Counted from the first letter of the stretch, positions 1-10,247 are shown. The stretch is 64,000 nt of DNA from Vulcanisaeta distributa JCM 11216 (GCF_001315985.1 NZ_BBBI01000005.1:94188-158187), one strand, 5' to 3'. The notes: a model not told the origin generated them from the letters alone. A program made the numbers and translations.

Positions 1-833
1 ATGACTAGCTTATCAATGGTGAATGGTAAGTTTTGTCTCCTAGCTATCCTAATGAGCAGGTAAAGTAGTATTACTATTGTGAATAAGCCGTAGAAATTCC
101 ATAGGAATACGTAGGAACCCCCCCACACCCAAGTTGTTATCCCATTAAATATTGCCGAGAGTATGGCAAAGAGAATCCAATAATTATCCTTTCTAGTTAA
201 GGACTCAATATAGAAGGCTATACCTAAGGTGGCTATGAATTGGAATATTGGCTCAGCCGCGAACCAACCGGCTGTACCCCCCCTCTGTAGAAACATCGTG
301 GTAAATACGGACCATAAAGCCGCCAAAAGGCCAACGTACTTGCCACCAAGTCTATAGCCGAGGTAAAACATCGCTGGGACGACTGCCGCATTGGCTATTG
401 CTGGGAGTAAAATAACTGATTGTAGTAGGTCAAAGCCGAAGTGCGATAATACCTTATACGCAAGTACACCGAGCCAGGAAACACCTGGCGATAGTATTAT
501 AGTCCAATTAACACCCCCCCATGGATACCAAAAATGCGTGAATAATGCGCCGTAGCCCTTATGAAGCCACCAGAGGAGCCCCCCCCTGATAGTTCCGTAC
601 TTAAGCATTTGCTCGGTCATGAAGAGCCTTATGTATGGGTCGAACTCGTTTATATACCAGCCATAGAGTAACACGGGGGGGTATAGCCTTAGGTAGTAGG
701 CGAGTAATGTGAAGGAGGCTATGGCTGAGAGTATGGCAATCCACTGCGTAACCCTCACGTCAAGTGGTACGGTAGGCATTGCCTGGGTAGTAGTCTCCAC
801 CCTAGCCTTACCAGCGGTCTTCGCCTTACTCAT
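1..833 (-). CDS. aglB: Oligosaccharyltransferase STT3/AglB, N-terminal part (runs off window)
   Basis: Transfers a lipid-linked glycan to Asn of secreted proteins at the outer face of the membrane. The frame is open from an ATG at 831-833 to the left edge, about 277 residues. After a short tail comes a first membrane helix, then the acidic loop GWYINEFDPYIR, which is the DxD-like metal site of STT3. This is followed by the family's WYPWGG-NWT segment and several further membrane helices. The C-terminal WWDYG half lies outside the window. Several Gly or Pro doublets fall on seven-base G/C runs and may contain one spurious residue each. The neighbour, an epimerase on the opposite strand, is transcribed divergently, so the 80 bp between them should hold both promoters. 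The family call rests on the first-loop motif and topology. Confidence 0.8.
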   Translation of the reverse strand, partial: MSKAKTAGKARVETTTQAMPTVPLDVRVTQWIAILSAIASFTLLAYYLRLYPPVLLYGWYINEFDPYIRLFMTEQMLKYGTIRGGLLWWLHKGYGALFTHFWYPWGGVNWTIILSPGVSWLGVLAYKVLSHFGFDLLQSVILLPAIANAAVVPAMFYLGYRLGGKYVGLLAALWSVFTTMFLQRGGTAGWFAAEPIFQFIATLGIAFYIESLTRKDNYWILFAILSAIFNGITTWVWGGSYVFLWNFYGLFTIVILLYLLIRIARRQNLPFTIDKLV

Positions 834-913
834 TACGGCTTGATCAAATAATCAATTTAAAAGTATTTTTCACAGGCAGGGTACGAAAAATAAATTAGTA
901 TGCGGATGAGGCG

Positions 914-1732
914 TTGACTGTGGAGTGCGTCGAACTGGGTAATAATGTTTCCCAAGCCGTAATATGCAGGAGAGGTGCGTATTTACTCAAGTGGTCTGTC
1001 TTGGGTAAGGACGTGATACTGCCAGGTAATCCTGACAAACCGACGTGGAGTGGTATGGCGATAATGATACCATTCGCAAATAGGGTGAGAGGTGGGGGGG
1101 AGTACGAGTTTGAGGGTGTAAGGTATTACCTGCCCAGGAATGAGGAGGGCCACGCAATTCATGGGCTCGTCCTGAATGAGGAGTGGGACGTCATATCCAT
1201 AGGTGAGGATAATGTAGCACTTAGGTATGTTCTTAATCACCCTGGTTACCCGACTGAATTAACATCAATAATCAAGTACGCACTTAATGATGACGGTCTT
1301 AATGTTGAGATTATTGTACGAAATACGGGACTCAGAAACGCACCGCTAGTTGTTGGTGCCCACCCATACTTCATAGTTGGTGATAATTGGAGGATGAGTG
1401 TCCAAGGAGATGTACGGATTTGCGAGTCGATTAACAAAATACCAACTGGTAGATTAATACCATTTAACTTAGGCGATGCTGTAAGGAGGGAGTTTGATGA
1501 TTGCTTCTTAATAAGTGGCGATATAACGTTAGAATCCCAATACTCAATGATAAGGATAGTAAGGCGCAACATGCCCTATGTCCAAGTATTCACGGGAGTA
1601 CCCAACGCAGTTGCCATAGAGCCAATGAGCGGTGCGCCGGATGCGTACCACAATGGTATGGGATTAACCATAATAAAACCAGGTGAGGAGGGGGGGAGGT
1701 ACGGCTTCACGATAAGCGTCTTGAGGATCTAG
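914..1732 (+). CDS. Aldose 1-epimerase (galactose mutarotase-like)
   Basis: Interconverts alpha and beta anomers of aldoses. It probably works with galactokinase and GalT, which are encoded about 36 kb away. The protein has 272 residues, close to the archaeal family size. Visible family motifs are NRVRGG near the N-terminus, HGLV, the catalytic His in GAHPYF, and the catalytic Glu region EPMSGAPDAY near residue 240. The frame starts at TTG; no ATG gives the full N-terminal strand, so TTG is the best start. The RVRGGGEYEF segment has one Gly more than the usual RxRGGxY, and this Gly lies in a seven-G run. A tRNA gene follows 40 bp downstream. Confidence 0.82.
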   Translation: MTVECVELGNNVSQAVICRRGAYLLKWSVLGKDVILPGNPDKPTWSGMAIMIPFANRVRGGGEYEFEGVRYYLPRNEEGHAIHGLVLNEEWDVISIGEDNVALRYVLNHPGYPTELTSIIKYALNDDGLNVEIIVRNTGLRNAPLVVGAHPYFIVGDNWRMSVQGDVRICESINKIPTGRLIPFNLGDAVRREFDDCFLISGDITLESQYSMIRIVRRNMPYVQVFTGVPNAVAIEPMSGAPDAYHNGMGLTIIKPGEEGGRYGFTISVLRI

Positions 1733-1771
1733 ACGAGAAAAACTAAAAAATCAATAATCTACACCATACTT

Positions 1772-1849
1772 GGCCCCGTAGCTCAGCATGGATAGAGCGG
1801 CGGCCTTCTAAGCCGTAGGTCGTGGGTTCAAATCCCACCGGGGGGGCCG
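1772..1849 (+). tRNA. tRNA-Arg (anticodon UCU)
   Basis: The cloverleaf can be drawn by eye. The D arm is GCTCAG...GAGC, the anticodon stem is GCGGC/GCCGT around loop CTTCTAA, the variable loop is short, and the T arm is GTGGG-TTCAAAT-CCCAC. No intron is seen and no CCA is encoded. The 5' acceptor strand is GGCCCCG and needs CGGGGCC on the 3' side. The sequence instead has C, seven Gs, CC, then discriminator G, which is three Gs too many. As written the acceptor stem cannot pair properly, so the run is probably wrong rather than the gene being dead. Confidence 0.9.
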
Positions 1850-2045
1850 CCAGTTCCTTGTTCTATTTCTTGATTGTTTCTATTCCGCCATTTATATGCT
1901 ATAATAACGGGCTTCTCGTTAACCGAGTTAATTTTAATTGCCCGCACTACATGTACAATAATGGATGAAAGGTTTCTGCTCGTTGATTAGTAATGAAACC
2001 CTGCCCAACATGATAAAGAATCAAGATACTATATTACTACAGGGA

Positions 2046-2528
2046 TTAGGTTTTATTTAGATTCTTCAAAAATTCTCTCAATTTCCCTATTAACTCAAAC
2101 ACAGCCTTCCTATGCGCCTCAAATTCCTTCCTATCCATGAATTTGTGGTGGAAGTTTGTGTGTAGTCTCTCGGCCATGCTGAAGTTCGTTAGGATTGATT
2201 TATCCTTAGTCTCCTTGTACAGCCTTCCAATTATTACGTCGTAGTCCCTGTGGCTGTAGTGCTCCCAATCCCTTTGTTCAGCTATGGCGTTGAGTAAAGC
2301 CGTAACCGCACCCCCCCAGTACTTCTCGCCGGCCTGAGCTAAATCACCCTTATTGTACAACTCATCGGCAGCCTTAAGATAATCCTCGCTCAACTTTAGG
2401 TAAACCTCAAACTTACGCGGTGGGTCAAGTCTCTCCGTCACTATGTCAATTATGAATTCCTCAATATCCCTACCACCAGCCAACTCCCTAAGTAGTTCCG
2501 CAATCGTCGGTGATAACACTAATGCCAC
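2046..2528 (-). CDS. PaREP1-family protein
   Basis: 160 residues, a family repeated many times in Thermoproteales genomes with no established function; HEPN-like folds have been suggested. The first half is a short regulatory-like N-terminus (TIAELLRELAG...IEEFIIDIV). It is followed by the helical PaREP1 core with EKYWGGAVTALLNAIAE, a conserved SHRDY segment, LHTNFHH, and a C-terminal helix. The WGGA segment has an extra Gly on a seven-base run compared with the WGA expected from the paralogue at 2968-3441. It is the last of three related minus-strand genes in a row, suggesting local duplication. Confidence 0.8.
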   Translation of the reverse strand: MALVLSPTIAELLRELAGGRDIEEFIIDIVTERLDPPRKFEVYLKLSEDYLKAADELYNKGDLAQAGEKYWGGAVTALLNAIAEQRDWEHYSHRDYDVIIGRLYKETKDKSILTNFSMAERLHTNFHHKFMDRKEFEAHRKAVFELIGKLREFLKNLNKT

Positions 2529-2572
2529 AGGGATAAAATCGCTATGTTTATTTAATCCCTTTCTACATGATT

Positions 2573-2940
2573 TTACGGGCTCAGAATGAGTTCTCTCACC
2601 TCATCTATCATTTCCCTGACCTTATCCAACTCCTTCCTCACGAATTCTTCGTCGCACAGACCATCATAAAAGCAATCAATGTGTAGAAACTTCTCCCTAG
2701 CTGCGTACCTATCCCTTAGATAATCCAGGCCAAGCCTGCTCAAAGCGTCCCTTCTCTCCCTATACGTCCTGGCTTCAATACCCTTAGCTCTGAGCAAGGC
2801 CTCAATAGCCTTACTAACTGCTAACCACCCTTCTCGGCTGCATCCCTAAGTAGCATTGGGTCTCTAGACTTGGCGTACTCATTCAATTCAGCGATGGCTG
2901 CCTCCAGCGCCTTGGCGGCATCATTTAATGACTCACTCAT
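2573..2940 (-). CDS. PaREP1/HEPN-like helical protein (one frameshift)
   Basis: Starts at ATG 2938-2940 with MSESLNDAAKALEAAIAEL. It reads to AEKGW, where one G is missing near 2822 (AAGGGTGG instead of AAGGGGTGG). The frame then changes and continues through AIEALLRAKGIEARTYRERR to the stop at 2573. Corrected length is about 122 residues, all predicted helical. The R-x4-H type catalytic signature of active HEPN RNases is not obvious. It sits between two PaREP1 genes on the same strand. No specific function can be given. The frameshift is most likely a consensus error because the reading frame on both sides is clean. Confidence 0.6.
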
Positions 2941-2967
2941 ACATACCATAAGGTAGTGACAGTCAAT

Positions 2968-3441
2968 TTAAGTGTTTATGTTTAGGTATGTCTTCAGTTT
3001 ATTAATTAATTTAATGGCATCCTCCCTATGGACATCAAAGGACGCCTTACCTAGTAAGCCATGGTAGAAATTTGCATGTAGAGTCTCAACACTTGAGAAT
3101 AGCCTGGTGTATTCAGGATCATGGGTCACCTCTGTTAGGTAAGATGCTATTTCCCTAAGGTCCCTATGACTATAATGGGGCATTCCTAATTTCTCACCAA
3201 CGATATTAAGCAGGGCCGTCACGGCACCTCAGTACTTCTCACTAGCCTGCACCAAATCGCCCTTAGCATAAAGCTCCTCGGCAACTCTAAGGTAATCTCC
3301 ATGAAGCTTCAAGTACAGTTCAATCCTACGTGGAGGGTCGAGCCTCTCAGCTATTAGGTCAATGATAAACTCCTCAATATCCTTATCACCGGCCAGTGTC
3401 CTCAGTAGCTCCGTAATGGTTGGTGATAATGTTAATCCCAT
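2968..3441 (-). CDS. PaREP1-family protein with an in-frame stop
   Basis: Close paralogue of the protein at 2046-2528: the N-terminal TITELLRTLAG and DPPRRIELYLKL match it almost residue for residue, and so does the C-terminal SHRDL...LHANFYH part. Both halves are in the same frame, interrupted by TGA at 3229-3231. The paralogue has Trp (TGG) there, in EKYWGAV. The change from TGG to TGA falls in a run that should read TGGGG, so an error is possible, but this could also be a real nonsense mutation. Expected length is 157 residues. Confidence 0.65.
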
Positions 3442-3522
3442 GTTGTTATGAATGCCACGCCTTCGGATTTAAGCCTTCCTTACGATGCACAGCATATACC
3501 CATTAGGTGGTTGTAATGCTTT

Positions 3523-4497
3523 TCACTCGCTTATGTACTTACGCAATGCAAATAATATCCCCAGCGTTACTATTAGTACCATGAATGATGTTATGTACTC
3601 AAGATTAATTGGTAATACGAAGATACCGCCCCCTCCTGAGCCCGGATAGGAGCATTCTGTATGCTAGGTATGAGAATATTGAGAGTAGTAGTACCTTTAT
3701 TGTTGATCCCCTAGCCCTGGGCAGTATGTGCGTTGACATGTTTGCGCCAATTACTATGCTATTACCGATGCCATGGCCATGAACGGCTGTATATAGCCGA
3801 AGAACCAATAAAGCGTTCCGCTGGTCGCCGCCGTCACGCCAACTATTAAGTTACTGGTTGCTGAGGCCACCTTTATCGGCAACTCGGCAGCCCAGTAAAG
3901 GGCAAGCATGTTTATTGGCCCACCACCAATCCCGAGGAGACCCGATATCAACCCTCCAAAGAGCATCACTCCCCCCCACGCTTTCATTAAATTACTCCTT
4001 CTTACCCCCCCGTAATTGACGTAGACCTTCAATGCCTGGTCCAGGTAGGACCCAGCAATTACATAAGAATCTCTTATGCTTATTGGTAATGCGGTCATCA
4101 CGTGTTGCCTAGGCCTTATTACGAGGGCCATTGCCATATACATGATGCCGCTGAATACTAGGTAAAGTACCCAGTTATAGCCTGAATTTATTATGTGATA
4201 TGCCATTAATGACCCTACTATGGCCCCTGTCGTGCTTGCCGAGCACAGTGCTATGAAAACCTTAGTGTTTGGTAATCCCATTCTTAAGAACCTGGAACCA
4301 GCCATTATTGATGTGGATATTGCAGACACGAGACTAATACCTGCGGAGTACTGAATTGGTAGATTCAACAGTATCGTTAATAGTGGTGTTAATATAACGG
4401 CACCACCAAGCCCAAGCAAACCCCCGAGCAGGCCCGCTATTAATCCGCAGGTCGCTATTAATCCCAGGGTAATCAGGGCTTGGGCGATTACGTACAT
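3523..4497 (-). CDS. TauE/SafE-family membrane transporter (frameshifted)
   Basis: Permease of the sulfite/organosulfonate exporter family (DUF81). Start chosen at ATG 4495-4497, which clears the end of the upstream paralogue; an upstream start at 4548 would overlap it. The N-terminal half has the family's LAGLLGGLLGLGGAVILTPLL, and the second repeat has SGLLGIGGGPINMLAL. After FMAMASVIA near 3757 the frame shifts by one and continues VIGANMSTHILPRARG. A second shift near 3630 at a G5 run leads into a last hydrophobic helix and the stop at 3523-3525. Eight or so membrane segments are expected. Next to sulfate-reduction genes, export of sulfite or another sulfur oxyanion is a reasonable inference, not shown. 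Confidence 0.72.
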
Positions 4498-4507
4498 ATT
4501 AACCGCC

Positions 4508-5932
4508 CTACTTATGGAGTATGAGTATAGGTAATACGAATATTGCAAGGAATAGGTTGACCAGGGTTATTGCCGCAAGTACCGTGTATAACGTATCCCT
4601 CTCCATTATAAACCTAATAAGGTTCAACGCAACCATGATTACTGGTATCGCTATTAATATAAGTAATCCCGTTAACATTAGACTCAGCCCATCAAGCCTT
4701 AGGTCGCCATTAATAACTTCCATTATTGTTATCATTGATGTATCAACACGACTACTCGGGTCAATGATTTTATTAAGTGGAATTCCCAACCCGCTACCAT
4801 GCGCAAAGATAAGGATAAGACCTATGACCAGTAGGGCTATGCTTATGAAGACCCCCCCGTACTTTAAGAGATTACTTGTTATATTTATGAACTTAAGCTC
4901 AATCCTTCCCGGATTCTCAGGCTGTGCTTGGTAGATGCTTAACGTGATGTCCTGAGTCTCTTTGTATTTATATGTGAAGACGAAGTATAGGGAAATAATT
5001 ATTATTGATGCGAATATCGCAGCAACTATGTTTCTCTCCATTGACGTTATTGGCAGTACGCCCTCCCTACCGAGGCCCCCCCTAAGGACCATCCTAAAGC
5101 CCAGGTAAGCCAGTATTGCGACGAAGACCCACCTCACCTGCCTATTGGTAACGTACATGAGCATCCTAGTGCCAATCCTTGAACCAAGTAGTACGCCAAT
5201 TGCCGTGCATGCGGCTATGAATGGGCTTATGTAACCAAAGAACCAGTAAAGCGAGCCGCTTGTTGCCGCTGTTACTCCTATCATGAAGTTGCTTGTTGTT
5301 GTGCTCACCTTCATGGGCAGGTTCATTCCCCAATCCATGGCGAGGACCTTGAGTGCGCCACTACCAATACCCAACAAACCACTAATAAAGCCTGCGAAGA
5401 GCATAATCAACCAACCGAGCCACCAACGAACACCCCAGTACCTGTACCAAATCTTCAGTGCTGGGTCATAACACACACCATAGAGCCTAAACGCCTTCGT
5501 GGACCAGTCAGGATTCCTCGGTGGCGGCAATTCACAGGTACTTCTCTGTACCGTGGGGGGGACTATTGACGCCAGGAGCACCAAACCAAATATTACGTAT
5601 ATTATCCAGGTGAGGTGATGAGTATATACGTAGTTCGCAGTTAACGAGCCTATTATCGCGCCCGTGGTCGTCGCCGTTACTAGGCTAATGCCTATCCTAT
5701 CATTAGCCAATCTCCTCCTAACGTAAACACTAGCTGAACCGGCCGATGTGGATATTGTCGATACTAATGCAGAACCTGTGGCATATATTATCGGTACGCT
5801 CAAGAATAATGTCAGTACCGGCGTCAGGACAACACCGCCGCCAAGTCCGGCCAGGGCACCGAGTAAACCAGCCACAATGCCGGCCAATATAAACTCTAGC
5901 ATCCTGAGTAAATTAAATACGAGGCTCATCAT
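4508..5932 (-). CDS. TauE/SafE transporter fused to a DUF1634-like membrane domain
   Basis: 474 residues. Residues 1-300 form a complete TauE/SafE permease with the two characteristic repeats (GLLGALAGLGGGVVLTPVL and SGLLGIGSGALKVLAMDWG) and end with the YLGFRMVL helix. After a linker, the last 130 residues carry three more hydrophobic helices starting LKYGGVFISIALLVIGLIL. This matches the DUF1634 proteins usually encoded separately beside TauE genes. No frame break is seen in the fusion. The downstream paralogue, 10 bp away, lacks this extension, so the pair probably arose by duplication. Substrate is unknown; sulfite or a related anion is inferred from genome context. Confidence 0.8.
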   Translation of the reverse strand: MMSLVFNLLRMLEFILAGIVAGLLGALAGLGGGVVLTPVLTLFLSVPIIYATGSALVSTISTSAGSASVYVRRRLANDRIGISLVTATTTGAIIGSLTANYVYTHHLTWIIYVIFGLVLLASIVPPTVQRSTCELPPPRNPDWSTKAFRLYGVCYDPALKIWYRYWGVRWWLGWLIMLFAGFISGLLGIGSGALKVLAMDWGMNLPMKVSTTTSNFMIGVTAATSGSLYWFFGYISPFIAACTAIGVLLGSRIGTRMLMYVTNRQVRWVFVAILAYLGFRMVLRGGLGREGVLPITSMERNIVAAIFASIIIISLYFVFTYKYKETQDITLSIYQAQPENPGRIELKFINITSNLLKYGGVFISIALLVIGLILIFAHGSGLGIPLNKIIDPSSRVDTSMITIMEVINGDLRLDGLSLMLTGLLILIAIPVIMVALNLIRFIMERDTLYTVLAAITLVNLFLAIFVLPILILHK

Positions 5933-6145
5933 TAGTCAAAAACTTGACTCCATGATATATAAATATTGTTACACAACACTGTACGTTAAACGGGAAATAA
6001 TTTAATAATTATCTTGAAAATTATTGAATAATTTAATAATAATTGAATGCATTGATTAATAATTATTCATAAATAATTAATAATTAAGAGAATTGAATAT
6101 AAATATGAACAGCTACTTTTATTTTTATATAACGTATTTACATCA

Positions 6146-8659
6146 TTACCTAGAAATGCCAAATCTCCCAAGCATTAACTTCGCCCTATCATTAATTGTG
6201 AAGTTAACGAATAGGCAATAGAGCGTTATTGCCGCATATTCCTGCCAGGTTATTGGTGTTAATAAATGTCCCCCCCATGGCCCAGGTAGTCCTGTCAATG
6301 CTATGAATGCGACCACGACCATATCCACTACGGATGCTATTGTCAGCCATTTACCTGGTCTTGAAACCCAGAATGGGCCCCCTCTCCCTAACGATGAATG
6401 GCGTGAGTATGCCCATGTACATCATCGCCGTGAAGTAGTATGTATGTAGCACATGTATACTATTTATGTGGAAGTAGTCCAGGGCCAGGAATAATAAACC
6501 AAACATCTCAGCAACCGTGAATACCCCAAGCCCAACGCCAAGCTTCACGAGCTTAGCCACATCCCACTTCTCTGGCGTTGGTGATCCCTTAGCGTTGTCT
6601 GTGGATAGGGATATCGTGACGAAGTCTATTAGGAATAGGAAGAGGGTTACGTCGAGGGCTGAGACTGCGTATATTGGGTTATGCCAGAACAATGCCGATA
6701 TTAGGAATGCCAGGGTTACGAATACGGCTATCTCAAAGGTCTTAACAATCTTATTCAATATCCACGTAACAATCCTCTGGAAGGTGGACCTACCAATCCT
6801 AACGAGCTCCACAATTCCGGCAAGGCCCTCCACAGTCAGCACAACGCTGGCCGCAGCCTTGGCGACATCGGTTGCGTTACTGACGGCTATACCAACCTCC
6901 GCCTGCTTAAGGCTGGCGAATCGTTGACGCCGTCGCCCGTCATGCCGGTTATCTGCTTAGCTGCCTGAAGGCTCTTAACAATGAAGTACTTATCCTCTGG
7001 GTAAATCTCGGCAAACACGTCAGCCTCCTCAGCAAGCTTAGCCGCCCTCTGTGGGTCCTTCTCCAGCAATTCCTTTAATTCCTTACCTGACACCACGTTC
7101 TCACCCAAGCCTATCATCTTAGCAATCTCCCTAGCAATGGGCTTGGCATCACCAGTCAGCATCTTAACCCTAACACCCAAGTTCCTAAGCTCCTGAATTA
7201 ACTTGGGCGTATCCTCCCTGGGCATGTCATAGAGCGCCACTAAACCAACCATTTCCCAGTTATTGCCATCCTCGGACTTAGCCACACCAAGTGTCCTATA
7301 GCCACTTGCCGCGAAGGAGTTCATTACATTCTCAATATCCTCACCTAGCTTAACCTTACACAATTCCTCAGCTAAAGTCCTCACGGCCCCCCCCTTGGCT
7401 ACCTTGAACATGCGACCACCGTTATTTCTATCAATTACTAGCGCTTCCGTGCGCCTAGTCGATGGGTCAAATGGCTTGAACTCCTTAATATCAAAGTCAT
7501 TAATTGGAAGCTTCCTCTCCCTGGCAGCCCTTATGAAGGCAGATCTATTGGGTCCTGATTAGCCTCCTGACTCGCCAATGCACCGTAAAGCAGTACATCA
7601 TCCTCAGAGTAACCCTTCATGGGTACTACGTGGGTTACTGTGAGCCTATTATACGTCAATGTACCCGTCTTATCCGCGCAGAGTACGGTCATGGATGCCG
7701 CATCCTCGACCGCGCTGAGCTTCGTTATTAAGGCGCCTCTCCTAGCCATTTCCTGGGCTCCAACTGCCATGGTTACAGTGAACATGGCGGGTAGCGCAAC
7801 CGGTACTGCGAATACTACTAGCATTATTGCCAGGGGCAGTACATAGTCTGCCAGGAACATTAGACTATGTAGGTAGAAGTAGGTTAGTGGGAACATGACT
7901 ATTACGAGTATTGAAACCATGATCAGTAGGGCTGAGACCACCCTGGATATTATCTCCTCCATATGGAGCTTAGGCCTAGCCGTCTGAACCAACTGCACTG
8001 TCCTGCCAAAGTACGTGTTGAGCCCCCCCGTCCTAACGACGACCGCGGTTGCCTCACCCCCCCTCCTCACTATTGAGCCGGAGTACATTACATCACCCCC
8101 CCTCTTCTTAGCCACTGGCATACTCTCCCCCCCAGTAAGTGCCGATTGATCAACCTCAACCTCCTCATTGGTTATTATCTTAGCATCCGCAGGCACTATG
8201 TCCCCTGCCCTAACCCTAATTACGTCGCCAGGAACTAACAACCTAGCCGGTAATGATTGCCAGGAGCCATTCCTAAGGACCCTAGCCATCACCTGAAGCC
8301 TCTGCTTAAGTAATTCAACAGCCCTCGCAGCGTGTTCCTCATGAATGAAACCTATTAATGCATTAACGACGAGTAATGCCGCGATTATGTAGCATCGATT
8401 AACCTAGCAGGGTCTATTGTTAAGCCAAGTATTATACAAATCACCATCGCTGCTTCGAGCATCCACGCCGTGAAGCCCGTGAACTTCTTAGCGAACTTCT
8501 TCGCTGGGTGCTCCTTCTTCTCGGGTACCTCATTATAGCCGTATTTCTTAACCCTCTCACTGACCTCGGTCTCACTGAGCAGTGCTTGTTAGTGCTTAAC
8601 TCTCGTAAAACCTCTTCCACGGACATAGTCTCATAATTACGAGACTTTTCAGACGACAT
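6146..8659 (-). CDS. Plasma-membrane H+-transporting P-type ATPase (type III), several frameshifts
   Basis: Pumps protons outward using ATP. Start chosen at ATG 8657-8659 ([18 protein letters not shown]), not the longer MWNK start. The parts in order are a cation-transporter N-terminal domain, an actuator domain with SALTGGES, the phosphorylation loop CADKTGTLT, the nucleotide domain, the hinge MLTGDAK...TGDGVND, and C-terminal membrane helices ending GRFGISR. Single-base errors break the frame near 8580, 8395, 7545, 6925 and 6365. Each half joins cleanly if one base is restored or removed. The invariant TGES motif carries an extra Gly on a seven-G run, and so do KRGGDV, RRGGEA and RTGGLN. 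Corrected length is about 800 residues. Confidence 0.85.
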
Positions 8660-8792
8660 AATAAAGTTATGTTTTTGACGTAATGAGACCTTATAAACTT
8701 TATTCCACATTATGGAAATTAAATTAATATAAAATTCAATAACATTGATAATTAATAAATAATAATGAATAGAATTGCCTAGTAAAATTCAC
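8660..8792. promoter_or_regulatory. AT-rich upstream region of the H+-ATPase gene
   Basis: This gap holds a minus-strand TTTATAAGG element about 30 bp ahead of the chosen start, consistent with an archaeal TATA box. Beside it is TGTGGAATAAA at about 8699-8709, which resembles the GTGGAATAA half of the motif in front of the apr operon. The resemblance is weak. Confidence 0.35.
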
Positions 8793-9548
8793 TTAACTTA
8801 ACCTGACTATCGTATTAATCAATGACGCATCCCTAAGGAGACCAAGGTAATAGTAATCCTCGTTAGCCTCAATCACCACTAAATACTCACTTACCAGTAA
8901 TCTCTTGAGTATCTCATTGACAATGAAGTACTGAGTGTATGACGGTCTCCTCAATTCATTATTAAGAACCCAACTCCTCAGTCCATTGTAGAAATCGGTA
9001 ATTACCGCAACCATGTGCTTTGATAATTCATTCAGCGCCTTATCAACTTCCTTATTATCCCTTAATTCATCCCTAAATAACTTAATCACAGCGCTATTGT
9101 TCATCACCTCATCGTATGCCCAGGCAACGTGGTCAAGTACATGCCTACACACGAAGTAATTATTGAAGAATCTTAATGTCCTCATTACTAAATCAATGTA
9201 ATTAATAAGCAATTGCTCCTTATTCTTAACCTTACCCATCCTCCTACCAAGGGTTAATGAACCATCCTCATGCATGTCTAAGTACTCCTTCACACGTGCC
9301 ACTGAGGGGCCTATCAGTGCCAGGTCAATTATGTATGCACTAGGAATTATTGCACCTTTCTCTATCTTAATTAATTGATCCATTGGGACCAGGTGTATCT
9401 TAACGAAAATATCAGCCCTCTCTCTAATCAATGAGTTAGGTTCAAATAGCCTAACCTTAGTTATTGCATTCTCGATAATACTATTTACTATACTGGCATT
9501 ATCCACAATAATATTTATGTAAAGTTCTTTATTAATGCTATTCCACAA
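8793..9548 (-). CDS. Uncharacterised protein, paralogue of the gene upstream
   Basis: 251 residues, rich in Asn, Ile and Leu, no membrane helix or recognisable catalytic motif. The N-terminal part (ENAITKVRLFEPNSLIRERADIFVKIHLVPMDQLIKI) aligns with the N-terminus of the gene at 9579-10207 (KNAIGLVKVYGPNSRVKENAELFIKAHIVPINAFVDF). The middle part FFNNYFVCRHVLDHVAWAYDEV matches MFRGYLLCGDVLNYLIWAYDKI in that gene. The two are therefore a tandem duplication. Start codon uncertain (TTG at 9546-9548). Low G+C and few G runs set this pair apart from the neighbours. I do not recognise the family. Confidence 0.6.
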   Translation of the reverse strand: MWNSINKELYINIIVDNASIVNSIIENAITKVRLFEPNSLIRERADIFVKIHLVPMDQLIKIEKGAIIPSAYIIDLALIGPSVARVKEYLDMHEDGSLTLGRRMGKVKNKEQLLINYIDLVMRTLRFFNNYFVCRHVLDHVAWAYDEVMNNSAVIKLFRDELRDNKEVDKALNELSKHMVAVITDFYNGLRSWVLNNELRRPSYTQYFIVNEILKRLLVSEYLVVIEANEDYYYLGLLRDASLINTIVRLS

Positions 9549-9578
9549 TTTACGTGAAACATAATGTAATGGATTAAG

Positions 9579-10207
9579 CTAGTATAGACCCACATAAGTA
9601 CAGTCATCACTTACCCTCAATAATATGAGTACTGAACCATTAATAGTTCTAAGGATTTCTTCGGGTACATTATAATTTACGTATATTTGGTTTCCCATTG
9701 AATAATTAAGTAAGTTACAAGTAACTAAATTAAATAATTCATTTAACGCCTTTATAACGGCTCTCTCCTTAATTCCATAATTAGTTAATTTACTAATAAG
9801 GTTACTATTGGTTATCTTATCATAAGCCCATATTAAGTAGTTAAGTACATCACCACAAAGGAGGTACCCACGAAACATCATTAATAGCCTTAACTCATGA
9901 TTAAGGTAGGTACTTAGTAATGTTAGGTACTCTTTCCTTACTCGTGATTTGCATGGCTTACCATCACTTAGTACTATCAATGCCCCCCCTTAATGATTAA
10001 TTTACCTTCAGTATTAATCTTAATTTTAATAGCATTATTATTGAAATCGACAAACGCATTGATTGGTACTATATGAGCCTTGATGAATAACTCAGCATTT
10101 TCTTTAACCCTACTATTTGGACCATACACCTTGACTAGGCCTATGGCGTTCTTAACAAGTTCATTAAGTTCATTGGGCAGATTAAGCTCTATGCATTGTT
10201 TAATCAT
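9579..10207 (-). CDS. Uncharacterised protein, tandem paralogue (one frameshift)
   Basis: Starts MIKQCIELNLPNEL at 10207. The frame changes at a seven-C run near 9986 (KLIIKGG, then ALIVLSDGKPCKSR) and ends at 9579. Corrected length is about 209 residues. It is a diverged copy of the protein at 8793-9548, with two matching blocks (EPNS/GPNS region and WAYD region). Function unknown. It is transcribed divergently from a winged-helix gene at 10292, with an 84-bp shared upstream region, which suggests joint regulation. Confidence 0.6.
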
Positions 10208-10247
10208 TATTGCCTAGTCTCATAATTGTGAGATTTAAAATTAATTC

